Origin: Halobacteriovorax sp. GB3
GTDB lineage: Bacteria; Bdellovibrionota; Bacteriovoracia; Bacteriovoracales; Bacteriovoracaceae
DNA length: 64,000 nucleotides
Assembly: GCF_028649655.1 (NCBI RefSeq)
Contig: NZ_JAQSLN010000005.1
Coordinates: 249,409-313,408, forward strand
Reading direction: 5' to 3'
A program made the position numbers and the translations under genes. This document shows, in pieces, positions 1 through 10,887 of the stretch; the stretch's first letter is position 1; every line of letters begins with the position of its first letter. A model generated the notes under the pieces. That model was not told where the DNA came from, ran no database searches, and worked only from the letters and a program-made list of their open reading frames with translations.

Positions 1-30
1 GCAACAAACAATCTTGTTGCTAAACTTTAA
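1..30 (+). CDS. atpF: ATP synthase subunit b, C-terminal end (partial)
   Basis: Only the last nine codons (reading ATNNLVAKL) and the stop are in the window, in frame 1. They lie 20 bases upstream of the delta-subunit gene, where subunit b normally sits in the order b-delta-alpha-gamma-beta-epsilon. The identity rests on gene order alone, because the visible peptide is too short to recognise. Confidence 0.55.
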   Translation, partial: ATNNLVAKL

Positions 31-50
31 TTTATTGCAGGAACAGTAAG

Positions 51-590
51 ATGAAAGAACAAAATGTTTCAAAAGCTTACGCGAAGGCATTGATTGAGCT
101 TGGTAAAGAAAGCAAGGTTGACGTTGCACAAGAATTAACAACTTTAAGTGAAGTTATTAATAAGAGTGCAGATCTTGAAACACTTCTTTTCTTAGACGTA
201 TTCACAGTTGAAGAAAAGATTGATGTTATGACAAAGGTCTTTGAAAAGATGACTCTTTCAAGCGTTGTTAAAAGCTTTGTTTACTTTCTTATTCAAGAGA
301 AGAGAATTGGTCTTTTCCCACTTATCTTTAAAGAAGTGATCGTTATTGATGATCACGAAAAAGGTTTCCTTAGAGGAACGATTGAAGGAAGTGAAGATCA
401 AGTATCTGATGAATTTAAGAGCAAGCTTATTTCTTATTTAAAAGAAAATGCTGGAATCGAAGCACAACTTGAATATGTAAAAAACGAAAAGATCACTGCA
501 GGTTTCAAAGTAACTGTTGAAGACCTACAGCTTGATGCTTCTCTTGATAACCAATTAGAAAAATTTAAAGAAACAGTATTAAATAACTAA
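51..590 (+). CDS. atpH: ATP synthase F1 subunit delta
   Basis: Delta subunit of the F1 sector. It sits on top of the alpha3-beta3 hexamer and joins it to the peripheral stalk (subunit b), so that F1 does not spin with the rotor. At 179 residues it has the usual family length. The N-terminal half is a helical domain beginning with the typical SKAYAKAL stretch, and the C-terminal half holds the weakly conserved stalk-binding region. An AGGAACAG ribosome site precedes the ATG. It is first of five consecutive F1 genes read as one unit with atpA 27 bases downstream. Family sequence conservation is low, so position strengthens the call. Confidence 0.93.
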   Translation: MKEQNVSKAYAKALIELGKESKVDVAQELTTLSEVINKSADLETLLFLDVFTVEEKIDVMTKVFEKMTLSSVVKSFVYFLIQEKRIGLFPLIFKEVIVIDDHEKGFLRGTIEGSEDQVSDEFKSKLISYLKENAGIEAQLEYVKNEKITAGFKVTVEDLQLDASLDNQLEKFKETVLNN

Positions 591-617
591 TTTCTTAACC
601 ACGAGTAGAGGTAAAAG

Positions 618-2126
618 ATGTCTATGAACCCAGAAGAAATTACGAGCATCATCAAAGATAGAATTTCTAACTTTGAGACGAAGCTTCAAGTTGATGAAGT
701 TGGTACAGTTCTAACTATCGGTGATGGTGTTGCACGTGTTTTCGGTCTTAAAAATGTTATGGCCGGTGAACTAGTTGAATTTGAAACAGGAACTAAAGGT
801 ATGGTTCTTAACCTTGAAGCAAACAACGTTGGTGTTGCTGTTCTTGGTGAAGATCCAAATATTACAGAAGGTTCTACAGTAAAAAGAACTGAGAAAATTG
901 TTGAAGTTCCAGTAGGAGATGCACTTCTTGGACGTGTAGTTAACCCAATCGGTGAAGCTATTGATGGTCAAGGTGAAATCGTTGGTACTGAAACAAGACA
1001 AGTTGAAGTTAAGGCTCCAGGGATTATCGCAAGAAAGCCTGTTCACGAGCCAATGCAAACAGGTATTAAAGCAATCGATTCTATGATTCCAATCGGACGT
1101 GGACAACGTGAGCTTATTATTGGTGACCGTAAGACAGGTAAAACTGCTGTTGCCATCGATACAATCATCAACCAAAAAGGTAAAGATGTTGTTTGTATCT
1201 ACGTTGCTGTTGGACAAAAGCAATCAACAGTACGTCAAGTACAACAAAAGCTAAAAGAAGCTGGTGCTCTTGATTATACAATCATCGTATCTGCAACTGC
1301 TTCTAACACTGCACCTCTTCAGTTCCTTGCTCCATATACAGGTTGTACAATGGGTGAGTACTACAGAGATAACGGTAAGCACGCACTAATCATTTATGAT
1401 GATCTAACGAAACAAGCACAAGCTTATAGACAAATGTCACTTCTTCTTAGACGTCCACCAGGACGTGAAGCGTTCCCAGGGGATGTTTTCTATCTACACT
1501 CGAGACTTCTTGAGCGTGCAGCGAAACTTTCTGACGAACTAGGTGGTGGATCACTAACTGCACTTCCAGTTATTGAAACACAAGAAGGTGACGTATCTGC
1601 ATATATTCCAACTAACGTAATTTCGATTACTGATGGACAAATCTTCCTAGAGTCTGACCTTTTCAACTCAGGTATTCGTCCAGCTGTTAACGTTGGTCTT
1701 TCAGTTTCACGTGTTGGTGGTTCAGCGCAGGTAAAAGCAATGAAAAAAGTTGCTGGTACTCTACGTCTTGACCTCGCTCAATACCGTGAACTTGCAGCCT
1801 TCGCAGCATTTGGATCTGATCTTGATGAAGCTACTAAAAAGCAGCTTGATAAAGGTGAGAGACTTGTTGAACTTCTTAAACAAGGTCAATATGTACCAAT
1901 GGACGTTATGGACCAAGTAGCAGTTATTTACGCTGCAACTAAAGGTATGTTTGACTCTGTTCCTGTTGTTAACATCAGAGACGTTGAGAAGGATCTTATT
2001 GAACACCTAAATGCTAAGCATAGCGATCTTATGACTGCTCTTAGAGCTGAGAAAGTAATTGCTGGTGACAATGAGACTAAGCTAGTTGGAATCATTAAAG
2101 ATTTCGTAGCTTCAAAAAAATACTAA
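618..2126 (+). CDS. atpA: ATP synthase F1 subunit alpha
   Basis: Non-catalytic nucleotide-binding subunit of F1, three copies alternating with beta around the gamma shaft. The 502 residues match the family length. The N-terminal beta-barrel is followed by the Walker A loop GDRKTGKT at residues 169-176 and a central nucleotide domain that includes the [12 protein letters not shown] stretch. The C-terminal helical bundle covers roughly the last 120 residues. The ATG is preceded by AGAGGTAAAAG. A second in-frame ATG two codons later cannot be excluded. It lies between atpH and atpG in the F1 operon. Confidence 0.98.
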   Translation: MSMNPEEITSIIKDRISNFETKLQVDEVGTVLTIGDGVARVFGLKNVMAGELVEFETGTKGMVLNLEANNVGVAVLGEDPNITEGSTVKRTEKIVEVPVGDALLGRVVNPIGEAIDGQGEIVGTETRQVEVKAPGIIARKPVHEPMQTGIKAIDSMIPIGRGQRELIIGDRKTGKTAVAIDTIINQKGKDVVCIYVAVGQKQSTVRQVQQKLKEAGALDYTIIVSATASNTAPLQFLAPYTGCTMGEYYRDNGKHALIIYDDLTKQAQAYRQMSLLLRRPPGREAFPGDVFYLHSRLLERAAKLSDELGGGSLTALPVIETQEGDVSAYIPTNVISITDGQIFLESDLFNSGIRPAVNVGLSVSRVGGSAQVKAMKKVAGTLRLDLAQYRELAAFAAFGSDLDEATKKQLDKGERLVELLKQGQYVPMDVMDQVAVIYAATKGMFDSVPVVNIRDVEKDLIEHLNAKHSDLMTALRAEKVIAGDNETKLVGIIKDFVASKKY

Positions 2127-2179
2127 TTAATCTTTGAGAAGGGGAGCGATCCTCTTCTCATCGTTGATTGAGGGGCCGT

Positions 2180-4485
<2,306 letters not shown>

Positions 4486-4501
4486 TTAGCTGAGGTTTAA
4501 A

Positions 4502-4927
4502 ATGAATAACTATACTGTTGATATTTTGACTCCAAATAAAATTGTGGCAAAAGATATTCCTGCTGAGAATATATTTGTCCCAACAATTAAAGGTCAAATT
4601 GAAGTAAAGAAAGATCATACTCATATCGTTGAGAAACTTGCTACAGGTTTAATCTCTGTTATGGGTGGAGCTGATGATCCAGATCGTCACTTCACTGTAA
4701 CAACAGGTATCTGTAAGGTTCTTGCAGGTAAAGTACTGATCCTTTCGAATACTTCAGAAGAAGCTCATGAAGTTGACGTAGAAAGAGCTAAGCTTTCTCT
4801 TCAGAATGCTCAAGGAATGCTTTCTACAACGCTTTCTGACGAAGATATTGTTAAATATCAAAGAAAGGTTGAAAGGGCTAAACTTAGAATTCAATGTGCT
4901 AAGTTTGTTCGCAACCGCGAAGTTTAA
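4502..4927 (+). CDS. atpC: ATP synthase F1 subunit epsilon
   Basis: Epsilon subunit at the base of the gamma shaft; it couples the rotor ring to F1 and can inhibit ATP hydrolysis. The 141-residue protein has an N-terminal beta-sandwich beginning YTVDILTPNKIV and a C-terminal two-helix hairpin (ERAKLSLQNAQ...ERAKLRIQCAK). It is the last gene of the F1 unit, 16 bases after atpD, and is followed by a strong intrinsic terminator. Confidence 0.95.
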   Translation: MNNYTVDILTPNKIVAKDIPAENIFVPTIKGQIEVKKDHTHIVEKLATGLISVMGGADDPDRHFTVTTGICKVLAGKVLILSNTSEEAHEVDVERAKLSLQNAQGMLSTTLSDEDIVKYQRKVERAKLRIQCAKFVRNREV

Positions 4928-4952
4928 AAAACCGACAAAATTGCTCTGTTAT

Positions 4953-4988
4953 AAAAGACCTAAGTGTAAAAACTTAGGTCTTTTTTTA
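4953..4988 (+). terminator. Intrinsic terminator of the atp operon
   Basis: A 13-bp perfect stem (4953-4965 with 4972-4984) has a six-base loop, and its right arm runs into a T-tract. It lies 25 bases after the atpC stop and closes the ATP synthase transcript. Confidence 0.92.
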
Positions 4989-4994
4989 TCCACC

Positions 4995-5023
4995 TTGAAA
5001 ATTTGAATTTCTAAAGCGAAAAT
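4995..5023 (+). promoter_or_regulatory. Possible sigma-70 promoter, very close to the 5031 start
   Basis: TTGAAA (4995-5000) and GAAAAT (5018-5023) are spaced by 17 bases. The -35 box is good and the -10 box weak. Only seven bases separate the -10 box from the ATG at 5031, and no Shine-Dalgarno sequence is visible, so the message would start at or next to the start codon. Confidence 0.4.
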
Positions 5024-5030
5024 AGATGTA

Positions 5031-6488
5031 ATGAAGAAATTATTAGTAGTTAGCTTTCTATTCTCGTTATTAAATGTACAAACTTATGCGTTTGAGAACC
5101 TCTCTGTTTTCCTTGATTACTTTGAAAGAAGTTTCACTTCGAAGCATTGGCTTAATGACTATTATTCAAATGTAAGTCCGATTGAAAATAATAAGAATGA
5201 AATTGAAAAGAAAGATGATGTAAATGTCGTTGTAGATAGTGTTGCACAAGTTATGGCCGCAACGAAAAAGAAAGCTGCACCGTCGGACAATCTCACAGAT
5301 TTATTAAGTTTCATTGAAAAGATAGATAAAAAGAATAATGGCATTCAATTGCAGTCTAACTCAGCAATTGAGCTAACACTTTCTTCAGCCAATATTGGAA
5401 TCAATAGAGGTAAAAGAGTCAATCAATTCAGTGTTACTAATATTACAAATGGTCAGATTAGCTATTCTGAAGAGCAAAAGGCCCTCCTCAATTTCGATAG
5501 TAATAATGGTAAGGGAACGATTCGATTTCATGTAGATGAAGCAAAGTACATCCCAACTTCATTTGAAATTTCACTTGAATTTGGACTCAAAGTAGTTGAT
5601 GTTCCAATTTTTGAAAGAGAAACATATCTTCGATTCTTAGATAAGTATGCGCCAGATGCTTTCGGTGGGGCTTTACTTATAGATCTTTATGACCAAATTG
5701 AAAGTACTGAGATAAATGCGCCATATGCTAAGAAGATATATCTAGATTCTCGATACAGAAAGACAACGCAAGATGGTGATTATCGTTACGTATTATTTGT
5801 AGGAGTAGACCAAGGTAACGTTCTTGTACAATATATGACAATGGATGGGCTCTATGGCGAGAAAATCGTTAATATTCAAAACGATGAAGTCTTCTATGAT
5901 TATCCGATCATTAAACAAACAAAGACAAAGCATTTCAATTTATACGAAGAAAGCGTACTTTCTAAAAAGTTACAAGAGCTAAATTTAGGAACGAATAAAG
6001 TCGTTCAATTAGGTACATCGAATATAGCAAAAGAAATTGGTATCAATCGATATAGTCTTAACCCAATGACTGAAGTTGTTGGTATGAGAAATATGATTGA
6101 ATTCAAAAGTAATAGAAAGAGCATTGTGGCAAGTTACCAAGACGAAGCAAATCTTGTAATTCCTTCTAGAGAATACGTCTCATACCTTCTAGATCTCTTC
6201 GAGATTGGCGATTTAGAGACTAACTGTGTGGTTGATATAAATCCGGCTAAAGAGATTGAGAGAATCAATTTTGAGGCCCTAGACCACAAAGGTAAAATGC
6301 CTGCCGACTTATACTATTTCGACGAAGATGGAATGTTTGATATAGAACCAAGTGAGTTAACAAAAAAAGCATATTTCATTGGTTCAGGCCCAGGTGTTGT
6401 ATATCTTGAGTTGGAATACAAAGATAAGACAAAGGACTACGTTAAGACGTTTTGTTCAAATGGTAGTTACCTGATTGAACATCTCTGA
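5031..6488 (+). CDS. Exported protein of unknown function
   Basis: I do not recognise this family. The 485-residue protein begins with a clear Sec signal peptide (MKKLLVVSFLFSLLNVQTYA, cleavage expected near residue 20). A lysine-rich linker follows, then a long region rich in predicted beta strands with two well-spaced cysteines (C in LETNCVV and in KTFCSNG) that could form a disulfide. Export to the periplasm or cell surface is likely. It is the first gene after the atp terminator and appears to be a single-gene unit. Its 3' end overlaps the converging transglycosylase gene by 22 bases. No Shine-Dalgarno sequence precedes the ATG. Confidence 0.8.
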   Translation: MKKLLVVSFLFSLLNVQTYAFENLSVFLDYFERSFTSKHWLNDYYSNVSPIENNKNEIEKKDDVNVVVDSVAQVMAATKKKAAPSDNLTDLLSFIEKIDKKNNGIQLQSNSAIELTLSSANIGINRGKRVNQFSVTNITNGQISYSEEQKALLNFDSNNGKGTIRFHVDEAKYIPTSFEISLEFGLKVVDVPIFERETYLRFLDKYAPDAFGGALLIDLYDQIESTEINAPYAKKIYLDSRYRKTTQDGDYRYVLFVGVDQGNVLVQYMTMDGLYGEKIVNIQNDEVFYDYPIIKQTKTKHFNLYEESVLSKKLQELNLGTNKVVQLGTSNIAKEIGINRYSLNPMTEVVGMRNMIEFKSNRKSIVASYQDEANLVIPSREYVSYLLDLFEIGDLETNCVVDINPAKEIERINFEALDHKGKMPADLYYFDEDGMFDIEPSELTKKAYFIGSGPGVVYLELEYKDKTKDYVKTFCSNGSYLIEHL

Positions 6489-7843
6489 TTCTTCATATGT
6501 CTATCCCAATTTAAAGGATATCTCGAAGTTAGGAGCTTTTCTGGAACTTCAGTATATTTTCGACTAGTCAGTTTTAAGTCACTGAAAACGATTTTTTGTG
6601 ATGAATAGACCTTTTTCTTTTTCAAGAAATGATAATTGTAATACTTAATCATCGGACTACTATTTTTAAGCTTAGAATAGAATGTATGTGGCCTTAAACG
6701 ACAATTAGTCAGATATGGTCGGATGATTCTATTCTTATGATCTTTCATTAAATCGAATTCATCTTTATAAAAATAATCTAAATATGTAAGAGCATAGACC
6801 AGTGCTAAAAACTCACTATAGAAATTTTGAGCTGCGAATCCAATGTGTGGGTGGTCGTATTTTTTTAATATAGTTTGCAAGCTAGCCTTTGGTTGCTTAA
6901 GCTTTCGCCTTGCTCTAAGAAAGTGTGTAGGACCGGAGTTATAAGCAGCGACAGCAAGAGGCCATTGTTTTAAAATACGCTTATTCTGTTTGAGAAGATG
7001 AAATGCAGATAGAGTAGAAAGAATTGGATTAAGACGTCCATCAATTGTTTTATCCATCGGCATGTAAACTTTGGCAATATAAGGCATGAATTGCCAAATA
7101 CCAGTCGCCCCAACTTTTGATCTTGCACGAATATTAAAACTTGATTCTAAAAAAGGTATAGCGACTAACTCACGAGGAATATCGAAAAGTTTTGTGTAGT
7201 AGTCTATAGTTGCCTTAAAAGGAATGTAGTAGCGAACGCCTGAAGCGATTTTGTCTTGTTGACCAGTTTGAGAACGAATACCACTTATAAGGCGATTATA
7301 GAAATGACGGCGCTTCTTTACATTTTTTGGAATTTTGATTCCTTGTTTATTCAAGATAGCAATTATTTGCTTTTCTAATTTTCCTTTCTTTCTATTACGT
7401 GAAAGGTTTCTGAAGGCCTGTTTGTATAGTTTAATTTCTTTAGAGACTAATTTGTTTTGATAAAGATACCTCTCGTAGCTATTTTTTATCTTTGATTTGA
7501 GATGTTCAAACTCGATAACTTCATAGATTATATTCATTTGATTCTTATCATGAATAACAACAGAAGATCCTGGATATTTTGTGTAGATATAAAACCAGAA
7601 TTTAGTAGAGTTATAAAAATATTTAGGAACTTTGAAAGTAGATGAAACTCGATCTTTAGGATCATTGATCAACCGATCGAAAATCTTATCATCAATTGCC
7701 TCTGTGATTTTAACGTTATCAATAAACGCCTTACCAAGAATTCTGTCAGAAATAGATTCTTCGGAAGTTTTTAATACTTTTTTAGGAACAAGGGCCTGAG
7801 TACTAAATGAAAAAAATATAAATAATAAAACTAACTTTCCCAT
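6467..7843 (-). CDS. Lytic transglycosylase (SLT domain, family 1-like)
   Basis: Periplasmic enzyme that cleaves the MurNAc-GlcNAc bond of peptidoglycan and leaves 1,6-anhydro ends. A signal peptide (residues 1-17) precedes about 200 residues of unassigned N-terminal region. The SLT fold starts near residue 215: the catalytic glutamate is E233 in IPFLESSF, followed by GATGIWQFMP and AVAAYNSGP, the standard family motifs. At 458 residues it resembles MltD-type enzymes, but no LysM repeats are visible. The start codon lies inside the end of the upstream patatin gene (13-base overlap), so the two should be cotranscribed and translationally coupled. Confidence 0.92.
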   Translation of the reverse strand: MGKLVLLFIFFSFSTQALVPKKVLKTSEESISDRILGKAFIDNVKITEAIDDKIFDRLINDPKDRVSSTFKVPKYFYNSTKFWFYIYTKYPGSSVVIHDKNQMNIIYEVIEFEHLKSKIKNSYERYLYQNKLVSKEIKLYKQAFRNLSRNRKKGKLEKQIIAILNKQGIKIPKNVKKRRHFYNRLISGIRSQTGQQDKIASGVRYYIPFKATIDYYTKLFDIPRELVAIPFLESSFNIRARSKVGATGIWQFMPYIAKVYMPMDKTIDGRLNPILSTLSAFHLLKQNKRILKQWPLAVAAYNSGPTHFLRARRKLKQPKASLQTILKKYDHPHIGFAAQNFYSEFLALVYALTYLDYFYKDEFDLMKDHKNRIIRPYLTNCRLRPHTFYSKLKNSSPMIKYYNYHFLKKKKVYSSQKIVFSDLKLTSRKYTEVPEKLLTSRYPLNWDRHMKNQRCSIR

Positions 7844-9012
7844 TCGTGATTTCTGAAAACTTCCATTGTTCGTTTATAACCAGCAGCAACTAATTCACTT
7901 GTTTTCTTCGGATTGAGAGAGAATGAGTTTCTAAAAAAGATCTTGTACTGTTCGTGTTTTGGAAAGATATCAATAAGATGAACATTAGATTTATAGTCTA
8001 ACTTTCTCTCGAGAATTGAAAGAAGTTGTTTTCTATGGATTTCATCGAAACGATTAGATTTCATATAATCATTAACAGTATCTAGAATATCTTGTGCATT
8101 ATTTCTTCTTGTACGAGAGGCAACAATCTTTTTCTGTATCATGAGATAGATTGACTGCATGCAAATAGCAGGAAGACCATAATTAACTAGGGAACCTATC
8201 TCATCATGATAGTGATAAGGCGTATGGGTCCAGCTGCTAATGATAAACTCACAACCATTATCAACTGCAACGTGAGTAGAGAGAGTTTCTCTAATTTCTC
8301 CATCAATATAATAATCAGTTTGATTGGTAACAGGATTACAAATTGGATAGGGAGAATAGAATGGCGGTACACTCATACTGGCCGTAACAGATTCAGAAAC
8401 TGGAATTCCTGTGTAGTAACATGCCGTAGAGTCGTGGGCTGGGCTCGGATAGTTATATTTACTGAAGATAACTTTTCTTGAATGATCTAATTGAGTTGCT
8501 ACAACGAAGAGATCAGCTAAATAATCATCAAAAGATTTCTTTTCACTAATTATGTTTTTGATGATGTAGTCATGTAAGCCTGTCGTTGAAAATATACCTG
8601 ATAGATTTAAAACAGGATTCAAAAACTTCTTCAACATGAAGGGGAACCCTTCAAGTGGATCATAGAAGTCAGTGTTTCTTCCACCCTTATTTGGATGTTT
8701 GAGGCTCAACATGTCTTTATATGTAATAGGCTTAATCTTAGAATTATTCTTATCACCTGTGAATGCTTGAATAATATCGACAGGTCTATAGCCAGAAGCA
8801 AAATATAAATTTATGAGAGATCCAGCTGATGAGCCAACATAAGTTGAAATTTCTAAGTCACTAGGCTTTGACTCGTTAGATTTTAAAGAAAATCCCAACT
8901 CTTCCAGAGCATGAGCAACGCCTAGGTGCCAGGCAGCAGCTTTAACAACACCACCAGATAGAACTAGGGCGACTTTTTTATTTTTAAAATTATTGAGATC
9001 CACTCTTTGCAT
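7831..9012 (-). CDS. Patatin-like phospholipase
   Basis: Serine lipase/acyl hydrolase of the patatin family, acting on membrane phospholipids. The oxyanion region is SGGVVKAAAWHLG (residues 19-31), the nucleophile elbow is GSSAGS with S62, and the catalytic aspartate is D237 in YIDGE. The last motif is normally DGG or DGA, so DGE is slightly unusual. No signal peptide is seen, so the protein is probably cytoplasmic unless secreted by another route. It is the first gene of a two-gene unit with the lytic transglycosylase. A promoter sits directly at its start codon and no Shine-Dalgarno sequence is present. Confidence 0.9.
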   Translation of the reverse strand: MQRVDLNNFKNKKVALVLSGGVVKAAAWHLGVAHALEELGFSLKSNESKPSDLEISTYVGSSAGSLINLYFASGYRPVDIIQAFTGDKNNSKIKPITYKDMLSLKHPNKGGRNTDFYDPLEGFPFMLKKFLNPVLNLSGIFSTTGLHDYIIKNIISEKKSFDDYLADLFVVATQLDHSRKVIFSKYNYPSPAHDSTACYYTGIPVSESVTASMSVPPFYSPYPICNPVTNQTDYYIDGEIRETLSTHVAVDNGCEFIISSWTHTPYHYHDEIGSLVNYGLPAICMQSIYLMIQKKIVASRTRRNNAQDILDTVNDYMKSNRFDEIHRKQLLSILERKLDYKSNVHLIDIFPKHEQYKIFFRNSFSLNPKKTSELVAAGYKRTMEVFRNHEWES

Positions 9013-9019
9013 AAAGTTA

Positions 9020-9047
9020 AGTATAGCTTGAAGTAGAAGATTCTCAA
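9020..9047 (-). promoter_or_regulatory. Sigma-70 promoter for patatin/transglycosylase unit
   Basis: Read on the minus strand: TTGAGA (9047-9042), 16-base spacer, TATACT (9025-9020). Each box has five of six consensus bases. The -10 box ends seven bases before the ATG at 9012, so transcription should begin at the start codon itself. Confidence 0.6.
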
Positions 9048-9064
9048 AATATTACGATTAAGTT

Positions 9065-9096
9065 TTGTCAGAGAAAGAAGAAAAACATATTATAAT
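9065..9096 (+). promoter_or_regulatory. Sigma-70 promoter for the HTH gene
   Basis: TTGTCA at 9065-9070 is followed after 17 bases by TATTAT (9088-9093), which overlaps a perfect TATAAT at 9091-9096 (20-base spacing). It lies back to back with the patatin promoter, and its start site would give a short leader carrying the GGAG ribosome site. Confidence 0.55.
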
Positions 9097-9117
9097 GGTC
9101 GGTTAAATGGAGTTAGC

Positions 9118-9396
9118 GTGGAACTAAGCAGGGAATGGTTAAGTATTTCAGAGTACTCTGAGTATTATGGAATATCGACATCAACGATCAGAAGATATAT
9201 CAAGACTGAACGAGTCAGGTATCAAAAAATCAACGGAAAATTCTTTATTTTTGATAGAATGAAAATGCGCGAGAAATCTAGGGAGTTAGATTTTTCAGTG
9301 CTTTCAAAAGATTTAGCTTTAGAGAATGAGATGTTAAAATCTAAAGTAGCTAAGCTCGAAGCAGAATTACGCGAATTACGAGTTCAAATTAATTGA
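9118..9396 (+). CDS. Small helix-turn-helix protein with coiled-coil tail
   Basis: A 92-residue protein. Residues 5-50 (SISEYSEYYGISTSTIRRYI and onward) fit the winged HTH of the MerR/excisionase type, where the second helix reads ISTSTIRR. Residues 60-92 form a heptad-like coiled coil (LALENEMLKSKVAKLEAEL), suggesting a dimer. The start is a GTG at 9118 with GGAG at 9109-9112. An ATG 11 bases upstream runs into a stop after six codons and is ruled out. It could regulate the divergent patatin unit, the downstream barrel protein, or neither; targets are unknown. Confidence 0.75.
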   Translation: MELSREWLSISEYSEYYGISTSTIRRYIKTERVRYQKINGKFFIFDRMKMREKSRELDFSVLSKDLALENEMLKSKVAKLEAELRELRVQIN

Positions 9397-9415
9397 TCAA
9401 CGAAAGAGTATTTAG

Positions 9416-10879
9416 ATGAAAAAAATTCTATGGATTGGACTTTTCTTTCTCACCTTTAATGTATTTGCAGCGCAATCAATGCGTCGTTGTATGTTATTAC
9501 CTATAAATGACACAATTGGTGGGAGTGTCGGTTTTCAAGTTTTTGAAAATTTAGAAAGATATCTGAAAGATTCTGATTGGTGTTATTACGAATCAAATAG
9601 TGAGATATTGAATATACTCTCGGGGTATCGAAACTCGTTAGATGAAGCTCTTGCCAATGAAGATGTGCTGCGAATTCTATCTGAAAAAGCTCAATCCGGT
9701 TCTCTTATCAAAGTGAAAGTTAACTTTGTCGCTAAGGGAAGTGAAGTGTCTGTTTCTGTCATTGGAGCAAATGGACGAGACGTCTATTTTATGGAGAAAA
9801 CATCAGTTGATTCTAAAGATCCAGTTCTTTTGGCCCAGACAGTTAAAAACTGGCTAGAGGTTTATGAAAAAAATATTCCATATGATGGAATAGTAACAGG
9901 TGTCCTAGGTAATCAATTTACAACAGACATTGGACGATTGTACGGACTGTTTCAAAATGCAGAAATTGAAATTAGACGAATTAAAAGGAAGAGAAGACAT
10001 CCTCTTTTAAAAGAAGTTGTCGATTGGGAAACGGTAAAAATAGGTGAAGGAAAAATTTTTCATACAGCTGACACTCAATCACAAGGAAAGATAAACGTTT
10101 ATGACAGTAAAAAACGTGTGCGAATGAATGATTGGGTCATCATTAAAGAAAAGAGCATCGCTGATAATAATAAGATGTTTGAAGTTAAAAAAGATGATGA
10201 TTTTAGCTTTGGAAAATTAGGTAATGCTGGAGTTTACTTCAATATTGGGAGTGGATCAGTAACTTACAGTGAAGGAAGCACGACGAATAAAATGAGTGGT
10301 CTCCTTCTTGGTGTAAATCTAAAGGCCGAATTATGGGCAACAAGGAAATACTGGGGTGGATTAGAGATTGGCAGAAAGTTTGGTTCATATAGTAAAGATG
10401 AAGGTGACCTTCAAAGTGATTCTAATTCAATTAGTTTCGGACACTATAAGATTAAGGCCGGATATAAATATCTACCATTGGGATTTTTCTATGGACCTCA
10501 AATTGATGGCTATCTTGGATATGCATCTTATACCTATGGCCTAGATAATCAGACCAATGATGGTATTGGTGAAGTTGAATTTAGTGGATTATTTCTAGGC
10601 GCAAGAGGAAGTATTCCTCTGATGAAACTATATAGACTTTATTTGTCACTAGATTTTATGTTAGGACCGTCTTATCAAGAAGAAGTAACAATAAATGGTC
10701 CTGATGATAGTTCTTCAAACTTCAATTTAGAATTTGGTGGCTCTTATCAATACAGTCCAAATATGCTAATAGAAACATCTGTAACACATACTAATAGTAA
10801 GGCTAAATTCAAAGGTCCTGAAAGAACATTAAAGCTTAAGGATACTTCTTTGAAGATTGGAACTTCATTTAATTTTTAG
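9416..10879 (+). CDS. Exported protein with C-terminal outer-membrane barrel, unknown function
   Basis: The 487 residues begin with a signal peptide (MKKILWIGLFFLTFNVFA). Residues 20-150 look like a soluble alpha/beta domain and 150-250 like a small beta domain. From about residue 260 to the end, alternating strands typical of a beta-barrel finish in KIGTSFNF with the C-terminal phenylalanine used by the Bam machinery. The soluble part faintly recalls FlgT-type periplasmic domains, but I would not name it so. It lies 19 bases after the HTH gene, which implies cotranscription, and 8 bases before ligA. Confidence 0.75.
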   Translation: MKKILWIGLFFLTFNVFAAQSMRRCMLLPINDTIGGSVGFQVFENLERYLKDSDWCYYESNSEILNILSGYRNSLDEALANEDVLRILSEKAQSGSLIKVKVNFVAKGSEVSVSVIGANGRDVYFMEKTSVDSKDPVLLAQTVKNWLEVYEKNIPYDGIVTGVLGNQFTTDIGRLYGLFQNAEIEIRRIKRKRRHPLLKEVVDWETVKIGEGKIFHTADTQSQGKINVYDSKKRVRMNDWVIIKEKSIADNNKMFEVKKDDDFSFGKLGNAGVYFNIGSGSVTYSEGSTTNKMSGLLLGVNLKAELWATRKYWGGLEIGRKFGSYSKDEGDLQSDSNSISFGHYKIKAGYKYLPLGFFYGPQIDGYLGYASYTYGLDNQTNDGIGEVEFSGLFLGARGSIPLMKLYRLYLSLDFMLGPSYQEEVTINGPDDSSSNFNLEFGGSYQYSPNMLIETSVTHTNSKAKFKGPERTLKLKDTSLKIGTSFNF

Positions 10880-10887
10880 GAAAAAAA

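Noticed and set aside
771-2006. Minus-strand open frames within atpA
   Set aside because: They are antisense to a highly conserved gene, with Asn/Ser/Thr/Phe-rich translations typical of reversed codons, and have no ribosome sites.
2168-2179. TTG start four codons upstream of atpG
   Set aside because: The codon overlaps the AGGGG ribosome site, and family alignment starts at MANIKELKKK.
4806-5006. 66-residue frame across the atpC end and the terminator
   Set aside because: It reads through the terminator hairpin in a different frame from atpC and has no conserved features.
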